NCBI GenBank assembly: GCA_001574975.1
Contig: KQ965745.1
Span: 493,119 to 557,118 of the forward strand
Source: Gonapodya prolifera JEL478
Lineage: Eukaryota > Monoblepharomycota > Monoblepharidomycetes > Monoblepharidales > Gonapodyaceae
Direction: 5' to 3'
DNA length: 64,000 nucleotides
Shown: positions 26,761 to 36,699 of the stretch, piece by piece
How the letters are laid out: every line of letters begins with the position of its first letter
Numbering within the stretch: position 1 is the first letter of the stretch
Translations under genes and position numbers: made by a program
Notes under the pieces: model-generated
The model's database searches: none
What the model saw: the letters and a program-made list of their open reading frames with translations, nothing else
Told to the model about the DNA's origin: nothing

Positions 26761-29534
26761 TAGGGTTACAAGGGAGTGAGTAACTTGCTTGAAACAGTCC
26801 AACTTGCAACTTGCTCCCTCGGTTATTGGTCAACTCCTGAACTCACTCCATCAACAATTCTCAAGCTCCAAACTTGCTCCCTGAGATGGAAGTCAACTCC
26901 AAACTCCGCGAGTTGACTCGGTAACAACTCGCAGGTTAAATAGCAGCCTAAATTTAAAAAAAAAATATTTCAGAGTTACAATATTACAAACGTAAAGTCC
27001 CAACTTGATAAATTATTGCTTTGTACACATTAATTCAGGATATTCCTGCTTCCACTTCTTTAATAACATTAAGTTTCTAATCATTACAGGTCCAAGATGG
27101 GACCTCTGGTCCCCAATAACATTCCTCCCTGTGGAAAACTTCCGCTCCGATTCTGCAGTGGTCCCTGGAATTCCCAGGTAGTCTTGCGCCATCCACTGGA
27201 GTCCTGGAAGGTCTCCTCTTCCCTTCCAGTACTCCAGCAATCCATCCTCCATGGCCTCCTGGTCTCCATCAAGTACTGGTCCAGTTCCCCTTGCATATCC
27301 TTGTCCTCATCAAAGATACTCATTGCTCCTGCATCCTCCATGGCTGAAGTCCAATGCCCAAGGCCACCACCTGTTGCAACTCTTGCATACCTGTTGTCAA
27401 ATGTTGCTCGGATGGTGGCCTCCACCTTGTCCATGTACTTTGTTTCCCATCCTTGTTCCTGCATCCACAATAGCTTGTGTGCCAGGTGCAGCACTGTCGT
27501 AAAATTAGTCAAGGTATCACCAATGTAACTCATCTAATGCAATCCAATAGAGCCTTGTGCTATCTGTCTTTGCATAGTACTTCCAAAGCACTCCCATGAT
27601 GGCTTCCCAAGCCGTCAAAAGGACCAACAGCAACCTGACTCCTTGTCCTCAAGCTTGTTCATTACAATGTTGAAGAGGGAGACAACCATCTTGAGGGTTG
27701 GGTACACTGCACTCTCCACCAAGGAGAGTGCTTGTGCTAGTGGCTGTATGCAATAGACAGGAGAGGGTTAGGTGAGACCAGATTGCAATTCACTTTTGCA
27801 CCCACCTCAAGGAGACGTCAAACCTTCTCCAGATAGTTCCAGTCCTTGTTTGTCAGTTTCCACTCCCATAGTCCCACGTCAGAAGCAAAGAGCTTCTCCA
27901 CCTCCACTCTGTCCTGCATGGCATGGGTAATGGCATTGAAACCAATTTCCATCAGGTTCCAACTGGCGCCACCAACTTGTGGGCCTTGGATGGTTCCACA
28001 AACTGCTTTGTGTACAGTTTGCGGAGTCTTGGAGAGTCTAGAACCTTGTAAATGAGCTCACAGAGCTCCAGAACAACAAGTTGCCAAAGATGCAGCCACA
28101 TAAAAAAAGACAAAACAGCCACTCACCTTCTTTACAGGTCCATCATTGCCTCTAACAACATCCTCGTCATCACCATTGGGATGTTGCAACTTCTTGAGTC
28201 CTGCTTGGACAGCCAAGTGGAGGATATGGGCAAAACAGCGCAAGTCAACCTTGCTGAAGTCTGCTGCCATCATGCCAGAGTTTGCAATTGCTTGCATCAT
28301 GGTGTCGTTGTTGCTTGCGTTGTCCATTGTGAATGAGATGACCTGTTTTCATGTTTGGAGAATTTGTGAAAGTGCCAGCACTTGACCAACAAAAATATAG
28401 TGCAGCTCACCTTTTTTGTACCCCCAGTATCTCTAAGTGCTTCTAGCACAATCCTAGCAAGATTCTCTCCTCTATGGAGGCCCTTCACCTGTACAAAGTC
28501 CAATAGGACCTTGTCCATGCACCAGTCTGTCCCCACCCAATGCCCTGTCACAGCTGCAAAGCTGTACCGCTTGTCCTGCATGGTTCATACGTCTGTTGTG
28601 CATGCAATTGACCTGTAGAGAGTGCTTAATGGTTGTGGTAACAATAAATTTTGACAACACTCACCTCCAAAAGGTCCTGAATCCTCCCTTGTAAGCACTC
28701 CACCTCCCATGGAATATCCACCTTAGTCATATCTCCAGATATCTGGGGGACTTTGGGGTTTGCCGCGCAAATCATCCTCAAGAACCACTGGTTTGTTGGC
28801 TGCAACAATCCAATTGAGCATAAATGCTTGATAGGTCTCTTCACCAAATACCTGTAAATGGTGGGTGAAACAATTCCAGGCATTATCACTCACCTGTACC
28901 AGATCTCACTTCCGTTTCCCCAATGTCATGTCCTTGAGGGTAAGCTGATTACAGGCAGAGATTCTCTGCTGCTCCAGTTTCTTCCTTATGTCAGGGTCCC
29001 TGATGGTGTCCACATGGTACTTCAAGACGTGGGTCTGGAAGGTTGACGTTGAGTGGTGTTGGGTCATACTGTAACTAATAGAAAAAATGGAAGCAATGAA
29101 GCAGAAAATTGTACCATAATCATGGTTTTGCACTGCATCCATTCTGTCCAAAATGACAGCAGATTGCCCTCCTCTCTGCACCCTTCTCCTGCTTTTCAAA
29201 GTGTCCATCCTGAGACACCCACGACTCTCCCTGCTTGGAAGTGACAAAACGCTTTGTGGGAATCCATGCATTGCCTCCTTGTGTACTTGGTCCACCTGTG
29301 CTCATATTGTTTTTCTTTTTTTTTGAGAGGGGTTGGTTCCAAGGGAGTTGACTTGGAGTTGGCTAAATTGAACTTGCTGCTCACTCCCTCAACCCTTTAC
29401 AAACTCCCAACTCGCTCCCTTGTAATCAAGCCAACTCCTGAACTCACTCCCTTGCAAAAACCCCAACTCCACTTGCATTTGCAAGTTACGAGGGAGCGAC
29501 TTGGTGAGTTTCAACTTGCTCCCTTGTATCCCTA
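26761..29534. mobile_element. hAT DNA transposon (2774 bp) with perfect 8-bp target-site duplication
   Basis: The left end reads TAGGGTTACAAGGGAG. The right end, on the other strand, is TAGGGATACAAGGGAG, so 15 of 16 positions match. The flanking 8-bp duplication CCACTGGG is at 26753-26760 and 29535-29542. Subterminal regions of about 180 bp at each end are full of short ACTCGCTCCC/ACTTGCTCCCT repeats in both orientations. The interior carries a hAT transposase gene on the minus strand. The perfect duplication and near-identical ends point to a fairly recent insertion. Known hAT elements insert with 8-bp duplications, and their inverted repeats often start with YAGGG. Confidence 0.95.
27013..29305 (-). 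CDS. hAT-family transposase (BED finger, RNase H-like core, hAT dimerisation domain)
   Basis: The gene is inside the 26761-29534 element. The N-terminus (from 29305, MSTGGPSTQGGNAWIPTKRF) leads to a BED-like zinc finger whose second half, HHSTSTFQTHVLKYH, sits in the next exon. The middle has the hAT landmarks HLCSIGLLQPTNQWFLRMIC, FTxDNASNNDTMMQAIAN and RCFAHILHLAVQAGLKKLQ. The C-terminal dimerisation domain is AESERKFSTGRNVIGDQRSH followed by GPVMIRNLMLLKKW, ending near 27013. Six or more short introns seem present and the frame changes between blocks. I could not verify every junction, so whether the transposase is intact is open. Confidence 0.8.
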
Positions 29535-30170
29535 CCACTGGGCCACCCTGCCTTGTCTCTGTGCCATTCTCCCTCACCTGCTGCATCCTCCACTCCACCT
29601 CTCGGCCCATTGGTGGCTTGCGCTAATTCAATGTGAAGTTAATCATAAATTCCCTGCCCTTGCATCCCACAGAAGCATCTTGATGTCCAAGCCAAGGCCA
29701 CCAAGCCGGCCTTACCAGTTGCACCAATTGCTTGCCCAGACCTGTGTTTGCAGATTCGGGATGTTGCTGCGCACGTGCAAGAGAGAGGGAAGAGAGATGC
29801 ACGTGGATTGGGAGAAGACGTGGATGGAGCGGAGGGATTGGTGGAAGCAGCTGGTCACGACTCCGAGAGGTTGTGTCAAGCGGGAGCGGGTAAATTCGGC
29901 AGCGGTTGTCACGAACGTGACGTGAACTTGATACTAGACGCAAGTGTCATGCGGGTACAATATGAGCAAGAAACCGCGCGGATATTTCACTGAATTAGTG
30001 GAATACAAACGTTGGGCAACAAATTTCATTGTGGATTCATGGCGTGGATTCGCCGCTCTTAGCGTCTCTGTATGGCAACAGGCCGTTCCGTCAGCTGTAC
30101 CCCCCAAGCTTCTTCTTCTAAAATCATCGTCACCCTTTACAAACCGTTTTACTTGAAACTCTAGACATGG
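29535..30170 (+). pseudogene. Downstream part of the ORF interrupted by the hAT insertion
   Basis: From 29543 an open plus-strand frame runs to 29925 (CLCAILPHLLHPPLHLSAHW, later DWEKTWMERRDWWKQLVTTP). It is in frame with 26682-26760 across the empty site. An overlapping alternative frame (QIRDVAAHVQERGKRDARGL, about 29750-29993) also looks protein-like, so the true exon frame is uncertain. No domain is recognised. Confidence 0.3.
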
Positions 30171-30696
30171 CAAAGGTCAAAACTATCAATACATTCAGAC
30201 TCCTCCGCATACTCCTCTGCACATCCTATTGCGGAAACCGGTCCTCTTACGTATAGAATACACATGTCGTAAGTAGCAGTCTTCTACGGTAGAAGTCTTG
30301 GACTTTAGGGCCAGTGTTCCGCCAAAAATGATCTCGAAGAATTGGTTGGAGCCGTATAATGTGATTGAAAATGCACTTTGGTGGATAGTCGTCGCATTTT
30401 TAGATTGCTACTTTTGTGTAATGGTTGGGTTCATTGTCAAGAAACGTCTCTGTTTTGAATTGCCCGGACGAGGGGGGGAATAATGTGAAGTCTCCCCACG
30501 TCCAGCCACTCCCACCAATCCCACCAATCCCATCCTTTCTCTTGCAATGCCGAGACCATCTGGCTTCGCTCTCAGCGTAATATCTCGCCTTGGTTCCGTT
30601 TATGTCCAAGAGCGGCAATACCGGTGCGGTGTGGCGCAGCGCGGGATCCGCTCGGAGTCTGGGCACCGGACTACCTCACCTTGATACCCGTTGACC
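30171..30696. promoter_or_regulatory. Upstream region of the seven-transmembrane gene
   Basis: No coding signal with support. This is the 5' flank of the gene starting at 30697, and it marks the return from mobile-region DNA to more GC-rich unique sequence. I see no nameable motif. Confidence 0.35.
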
Positions 30697-32883
30697 ATGG
30701 ATCGCCGCGCCAACGTCGGATACCTCGCCATTCCCGTGTCGCTCAGCGTGCTAGCTGACCTTTCCGTGGTCGTCTTCTACGCCGTGGCGGCTGGGTGCGT
30801 TGGCCGTGGTCTTTCCCCGCCAAGTGTCGCAAAGTGTAATCGCACCCCGTCACGTGCAGCATGGGCATCCGCTACCTCCGCTCCGCGCTGCACAGACTCG
30901 TCGCTGCCGTCTTCATTTTCAACGCAATGGCGCTGTCCGCGTGGCTGCTCGAAAAGTACTCGGTGTGTCGGTGAGCGACCCGACCTCAGGGTCACTCACT
31001 TCCTCTCCACCACCGCTTGCTCACCTCCCTCACCGAATCCACTCATCCAGCGTCGATCTCTTCTTCCAAGTCGGCGGATTCTCGGGCGAATACTACTCGG
31101 TGCTCCTCGTCTGCGTCCTGTTGTTCCGCTCGCTCGTCCTCAACAAGGACCAGCTGTCGCCAACGCGAGAGTCCATTGTTCTGGCCCTCACGTTCGCCTT
31201 CTTTGTTTCTGGTGGTGTCGCTGGGATGTTGACGTGAGTGAAAGGGGGGGAGGAGGCGCGACGAAGGAGCGAGTAGCCGAGTGAAGTGGAGTCGAACCCC
31301 GCGAGCGCAGCGAGCCCGAGGCCTAAGCGCTGTTAGGCGCTGACCGAGGCGTCCGCCGGAGGCAAATGACGTCCTGCGCGAAGCGCATACTCCCACCGGA
31401 GGCGATTGCATCGCGGTGCGGAATACTCTCGCAGCGCGCATACTCCCGCCGGAGGCGAATGCACCGCAGACCGGAATATCCTCGCAGAGCACATACTCCC
31501 GCTGGATCAGGCGAATGATCCTCGTGGAGCGGAAGTCAGTCATCGCGGAGCGCGGAGGCTGTCCGCCGTATAGGCGAGTGATCTGGCGGAGAGGAATTGT
31601 ACTCTCAGTGGGAGTGGGGTTGGTGCACACACCTGCCCGCGTGATATTGGCAAAAGCATCCACGGACTCACTCCCTCCCCCTTCCCACCACCCAGCGGCG
31701 GCGACATCTGCGCCACCACCACAACTTCAAGCCTCGGCTCCAGCGGCCGCCTCACATTCGGGCTTGTCCTCGGCATCGGGCTCGGCCTCGCTCTGGTCCT
31801 GTCTATCATCCTCGTCGCCGCCATCCTCATATCGCGCACGACTCGCAAATCAATGGACGTCCCTGATACGCTACGCGTCCCGCACGAAGGGTCGTTTGTG
31901 GTCGGGGCGACGGCAAGGGAGGACGCCAAGTTGTTGTCGGTGAGATTGGTCATGGTGAGTGGAAAGCGAGGTCTGGAGTGCCATGCACGCAGACCGAGCT
32001 GTCCGAGTGCAGTGGGAACACCAGGGCAGCGCTGACCGAGGCTGTCCGCCGGAGGCGCATCGAGTGTCGCGCAAAGCCGAATACACTCGCGGAGCGACGA
32101 CGAGGTCTAAGCACCGCAAGGCGTTGACCGAGATTGTCCGCCGGAGGCGATTTTTTCGTGAAGCAAAATACTGTCGCGGAGCGAGCGCGAGGCATAGGAA
32201 GGGGGGGGGGGGGGGGGTGTTGTTATACAAGCCAGACGTGTGAGCAGGTGTGCCAACCCAATCCATTTACCCCTCTCGAAACACCCGATCCTTCATTCGA
32301 CCACCTGCACCGAAATTGTTCAGTACCCTGTCATAATGCTTGTCACGGGCGGCCTCGCTGTAGTCACGTCGCCCGTTACCACGAGCGTCGTGCCCTTCAT
32401 CGGAGGTGCGTCCTCTACCTCTCCCATTCCCTTCCTCCTTCCCCCTAACCCACGCACGCCTTTGCCCACCCACCTACCACGTATCCCACAGCAATCGCAC
32501 TCACGCTCAGTGGCCTGCTCAACGCGCTCGCCTTCTTCACGCTAGACCCTGCCGCGCGCAAAGTCTCGCGTGCCATGCTGCAGCTCCTCTCGGACGAGGA
32601 CGGCGGCCGCTCAAGACCGCTGTCCCCGCTCTCGCCCGTGCCCAGACCTACGACGGCTGAACTCCAGTACAAACGCATATCGACCGGGACCATCGAAATG
32701 GGCCGCGTGCCGAGTACGGGGGGGACGGTGAGCCCCAACGCGACGCTCCGCCACGACCGTGCGCTGAGCATGGTATCCACGACGACGGATCTTCAGCAGC
32801 AACGAGTGCAGGGGAGCGTTGCTGCTACGTTCGTCGCGAAGCGGACCGCGTGGTTCTTGCGATGGGTTGCGAAGAGGGAGTAA
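30697..32883 (+). CDS. Seven-transmembrane (GPCR-like) protein, 374 aa, six exons
   Basis: Exons 30697-30794, 30860-30970, 31051-31233, 31696-31954, 32324-32405 and 32492-32883 join in phase at every junction and give 374 codons plus TAA. Seven hydrophobic helices appear: LAIPVSLSVLADLSVVVFYA, HRLVAAVFIFNAMALSAWLL, YYSVLLVCVLLFRSLVL, SIVLALTFAFFVSGGVAGML, LTFGLVLGIGLGLALVLSII (to AAILI), YPVIMLVTGGLAVVTSPVTT and AIALTLSGLLNALAFFTLD. The longest internal loop lies between helices 5 and 6, and a Ser-rich tail of about 110 residues follows helix 7, as in G-protein-coupled receptors. I cannot assign a ligand class. An alternative donor at 31940 would shorten exon 4 by five codons in frame. Introns 3 and 4 (462 and 369 nt) are far longer than the others (65-86 nt) and contain repeats. 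Confidence 0.75.
31250..31560. repeat. GC-rich intronic repeat block in intron 3 of the 7TM gene
   Basis: The intron carries GAGGCCTAAGCGC, TGACCGAGGCGTCCGCCGGAG and then about three imperfect copies of a 53-bp unit starting ACTCCC(R)CCGGAGGCGA at about 31388, 31441 and 31494. Short hairpins such as AGCGC(6)GCGCT are present. At about 31289-31301 the minus strand reads GGGGTTCGACTCC, which matches a tRNA/RNA polymerase III B-box; a tRNA-derived origin is speculation. Confidence 0.7.
32030..32220. repeat. Related GC-rich intronic repeat block in intron 4 of the 7TM gene, ending in poly-G
   Basis: Two copies of GTCCGCCGGAGGCG followed by GAATACACTCGCGGAGCG-like text lie about 95 bp apart. They are separated by GAGGTCTAAGC and AAGGCGTTGACCGAG, which match the intron 3 block. 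A run of about 17 G follows near 32200-32217. Occurrence in two neighbouring introns of one gene, and nowhere else in the window that I can see, implies two insertions or a local copy. Confidence 0.7.
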
Positions 32884-33600
32884 GTGGTTGTGTTGAACAC
32901 GGGGATGTAGTGTGGTCGGGAAGCGAGTGGATGATGCGGTTAGCGAGCTGGACTTGGACTTTGAGTGTGGACACCGGTTTTCCTTTCTTGGTTTGGGGTG
33001 CGGTGCGTACGGAATTGGCGCCGTCGTGTAGATATCTTTCTGCATTGCCACATGGACTTGTTTTTGGACGATAATTTGGTTGTGTGTGCCGGACTTTAAA
33101 CTTTTGGAATGGTAATGTCTCACTTGAGAGCGTTGGGAATCCTGCAAGGAAGACAGTTGTGCTAGATGCTTTTACATAATTCACGACTGCACTTAATAGA
33201 ACCGAATGTGGTTGTTTTATTCCAATAGCTACAATTTCGTAAACCATTGGAATCTGCAGACTCGTCTGCTTGACCCGACCTCCTGCATGAGCTCCTCACC
33301 GACCCCCTTTAAGTCCATCTCATCTACGCACCGACGAATGCGAGAAAGATCGTTGGGGAGCAACTTTGGTTACTTGTAAAATGCCCCAGCATTTTGTATG
33401 ACCTGTGATCGCCATGGACCTACAAAGAAACAATAATGGAACTTAACTGCGGCGTCGCACCAGGACCGGTAATGACACCGCGTCCACGGCAGGACCATGG
33501 ACTCTGGCAGACTGCCTCGTGCTGCGGTGGCTGACGACCGCAGCTGTCGTTAGACCCATCTCCGAGGACCGAGTGCTATTCCCGTGAGAGTCGGCTTGAC
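32884..33600. other. Intergenic, nothing recognised
   Basis: 3' flank of the 7TM gene. Open frames on the minus strand overlapping the 7TM gene end are shadows of it. No motif is visible in the spacer. Confidence 0.4.
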
Positions 33601-33639
33601 GGGGGCAGCGGGGCCAAGGAGGTCAACTTTGTCTCGGCG

Positions 33640-34200
33640 AGTATGCGCGTCGTCGTGTACTCCGTACTGCTCTCGACGTACTTGATGTCGGACACTGATT
33701 CCACTCTCACAGGACCCAACTGGGACGTCGTGCCAGAAACCCTGGCGAAACTGTTTGAGCCGGCCCGTTTGCACCAGCAGCCGGACGTGCGCCTCCTTGA
33801 GGTTATTTAGTCCCCCGCGGCGACGTCACCCGACCTGGCAGGGCGGGGTCGAGACAAGAAAGCTGGAGTTCAAGGACGTGTTCATGCTCTTTGCTCGACG
33901 CGAACCATCTCATCGCTTTGCTCCACGTACTCTCCGCGGCGTACTGGACGCTGTCTTCACTTGCGTCTTTGTAAGTTTGGCTCCTTGACTTGTTAGACCC
34001 AGCTCGCGCTTTGATTTTATTAGGTGTACGTCTACGTGCTGTACCGGCGGCCGGCAGATTGCTGGGACAGCACGAGTGGGTCGTGCTGTGGGTCCATGTG
34101 GATTTGGAAAGAAACTATGGGAACAGTTCAGCGGTTTTGCATTATCGGGACTCGAGGCTGCCTTTGAGAGGACGAGAGCACGTCCGTGGACCTCATCGCC
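33640..34200 (+). pseudogene. BTB/POZ-domain gene relic, plus-strand copy
   Basis: The frame gives MRVVVYSVLLSTYLMSDTDS and LAKLFEPARLHQQPDVRLLE, the distal BTB helices (elLxlAxxxxxxxL), then a TAG just after VRLLEVI. A further block in another frame (RKLEFKDVFMLFARREPSH) and RTLRGVLDAVF follow, with a possible intron after 33970. The same succession occurs on the minus strand at 36800-37120. The first half of the BTB domain is not recognisable here, and the stop plus frame change mark a pseudogene. Confidence 0.55.
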
Positions 34201-36400
34201 GCTGCGGCTACCCGACACATTTTCCTCCGAAGATGGCACACAGGTTCTTGCTGGACTTGTTGCAGAGCGTTCCATTTCCACTCCTCGCGTACCCCAAAGC
34301 TCGCGCAATGTTATTTCTAGGAAAACAGAGCAAAGCTTGTTGATTGAGACAAATTGAACAAATGGTCACCAATAATATGTCCCAAAAATGGGTTCGTACG
34401 TAAAAGAGTCAAACACGTATGATCATGCACTATGAGGACGGTCCGACTAAAACTTGGAACTTGGAACTACCTCGAGGTACTTGGAACTTCTTGGAGCTTC
34501 TTAGAACTTCAGGTATCAAATATCCTTATAATTCGCAGACAGGCGAAGCATCAACAAGGAAAGAAAAATAAACGATTCCCCCATCATCGTCCTCGTGTTG
34601 GGTGGTTGATGTCCTTCAAAGCGTTCAAAGATAGCATTTCTCGAATTCATGAATTGGTGCGCCATCAGGATTTCTGTTGCGCTGGAAAAAGGCTAACTTG
34701 GTCGAGAACAGATGAATCCCATAGAAGAAAGTTTCAGAGGACCGCGGGTTATATCACGTTTTTTCATCTGGCGAAGAGCACACTTTGGAAAATAGAGACT
34801 TCTGGAGAAGATATGATACGCATTTTGATGATTCTGTTCAGGAAATGGACAACAAGTGAGTGCATAATGCGATTGCAAAAACGTTAGCACGGACAAAAAC
34901 GATGGAGGTGGCGATCTGGAAGGGTGTACTGTTTTCATTTATTGGAGAAATATGAAATTTTAGCGTGGTTCAAGTTCTGATTCGCCCTGTCTTTTGCGAC
35001 ATGCATCAAAATTCGAAGAAGTGTCAAAAATATTTTGTCGATGTCGCTCTAGTCGTTTCGTTGGAGATGTTGGATTGGTAATTTGGTTGGTCCTGCGGCC
35101 CGGGCTGAGTTCGGGCAAGGGAGGGTTGTTACAAGCAGCCTGCTGCGTCTCTGACCAGGTTTCCCTAACGCCCGAGTGAGAAGCTAGCTAAACTCCCTGT
35201 GGTGGCGGTATCTGGGCGCTACTCTTTTTTTTTGGGCCGGGGATCTCTGCGGCAGAGGTTTGGGGGTGGTACTCCTTGCGCGACGTGGATTCCCCTGTGG
35301 TGGCGGTATCTTTGTACTACCTTTTTCTTTGGGCCTGGGGATCACTGCGCAGAGGTTTGCGGTGTAGTGCTTGGGGGTTTCTTGCTTGGAGCTCAATGTG
35401 GTACCCGATGGAGCACCGCCGTGGCTGCCCTCGGGGGTGCTCTGGGCGACAACAACGCGTTTTTGGCGAACTGGGCCACCGGTAGATTACCTTTAGAGCA
35501 GCGACGGAACGGTACGAGGTAGCCTGTGCTCTGTACTCCTTCTCAATGTTGAACAGAGTTGGGAGTGAAGCAATCATTCTGTATTCGTTCCCACTTTCAT
35601 TCCTATTTCACACTTCGTACCGACTATCACGTTAAAATTGGAGCTGGAGAACCAATTTGTTCTATTGATGCTTCCATTTCTGTGTTGTTCAAGTGTCGTC
35701 GGTCTTCGAAGGCGAATTGAGCATTCAACAGCCATTCCGCGCTCGTTCGTGAAAATCATGATACCTTTCATTCTTAGCATAGTACTGCAGCATCACCATG
35801 ACTTCTTCCCCACCGAGCACGTCCTGATTGACGTGCAGACTCGAAACCCTCGTTCAGGCTTGAACTTCACTCGCTCAAGTTTTCAACCTTGAGGTCCACC
35901 GTAGCACTCCTATCCATCACTCCATTCCCATTCACCATTGTCCCGTTTACTCCGGCTCCAGGCTTCGTCGACTTTACCTGACCTTCGTTGACTAGGTCCG
36001 CTCGGAACTCCATCCTCCATTCTCACTTGCACCTCGCCCCAAATTGTTCCACCTGTCCCCCCGTAACAGTTTCTACCCCTGTGGTTGCAGAGGTCCACAC
36101 CAGTCTCTTGATACCCCATTCGGCTGGGAGAGTGGAGGTACGGGGGGAGTACCGGTAGGGTCTTATCCTGCACCGCGACTACAGGCCTTCCAACCAGCCG
36201 ACGTCGGTTCCGAAGCACTCCTCTCTACGTGCTTCTTCCAACCCCTCCTTGCCTGCATCCGTTAATTCCTCTTCCAGCGTCGCTAGCTACCAACCCTACT
36301 CTCCAAGTCTGCCATGATACGTTGACCTAGTCCCCCAGCCCCAATGGATCAAAATCAACACGGCTTATACACCTCGCCAGCGGGCCACGCCTGCACAGGA
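34201..36400. other. Gene-poor region
   Basis: No supported gene. The only structure noted is the two-copy tandem repeat listed separately at 35188-35390. The remaining open frames lack domains and splice links. Confidence 0.4.
35188..35390. repeat. Two-copy direct tandem repeat, period about 100 bp
   Basis: TCCCTGTGGTGGCGGTATCT recurs about 100 bp later as CCCCTGTGGTGGCGGTATCT. Each is followed by a T-rich tract, GGGCC(G/T)GGGGATC(T/A)CTGCG and GCAGAGGTTTG. The function is unknown; it may be the edge of an old interspersed repeat. Confidence 0.65.
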
Positions 36401-36699
36401 GTAGTACCGCCAGTTTCCCTCCTCAGGGCCCGTCCCGTGCAGGCGAGGTATCGGCTAAGAGAGCCCAGTGGAACAAGTCAGGCAAAAACTCCGAGAGGAG
36501 CTGTTTGCCGTCTTCCGAGGAAACGCGTCATGCGCCGCGGCGGCGACGAGATCCGCGGTGCGCGTGTTCTCGTCCAAGGGAAGCCTCGCGTTCCATCAAT
36601 CGCATTCAGTCGAAATCTCCACAGAGCTACAGCGCGGTGCACTCGTCCTGTCCCGCGAACCTTCTGGCCTGTTACCGTACTGAGATGTACTATCCCCCT

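Noticed and set aside
31043-31663. 206-codon minus-strand open frame opposite the 7TM gene
   Set aside because: Antisense shadow of GC-rich 7TM exon and intron sequence; no independent coding evidence.
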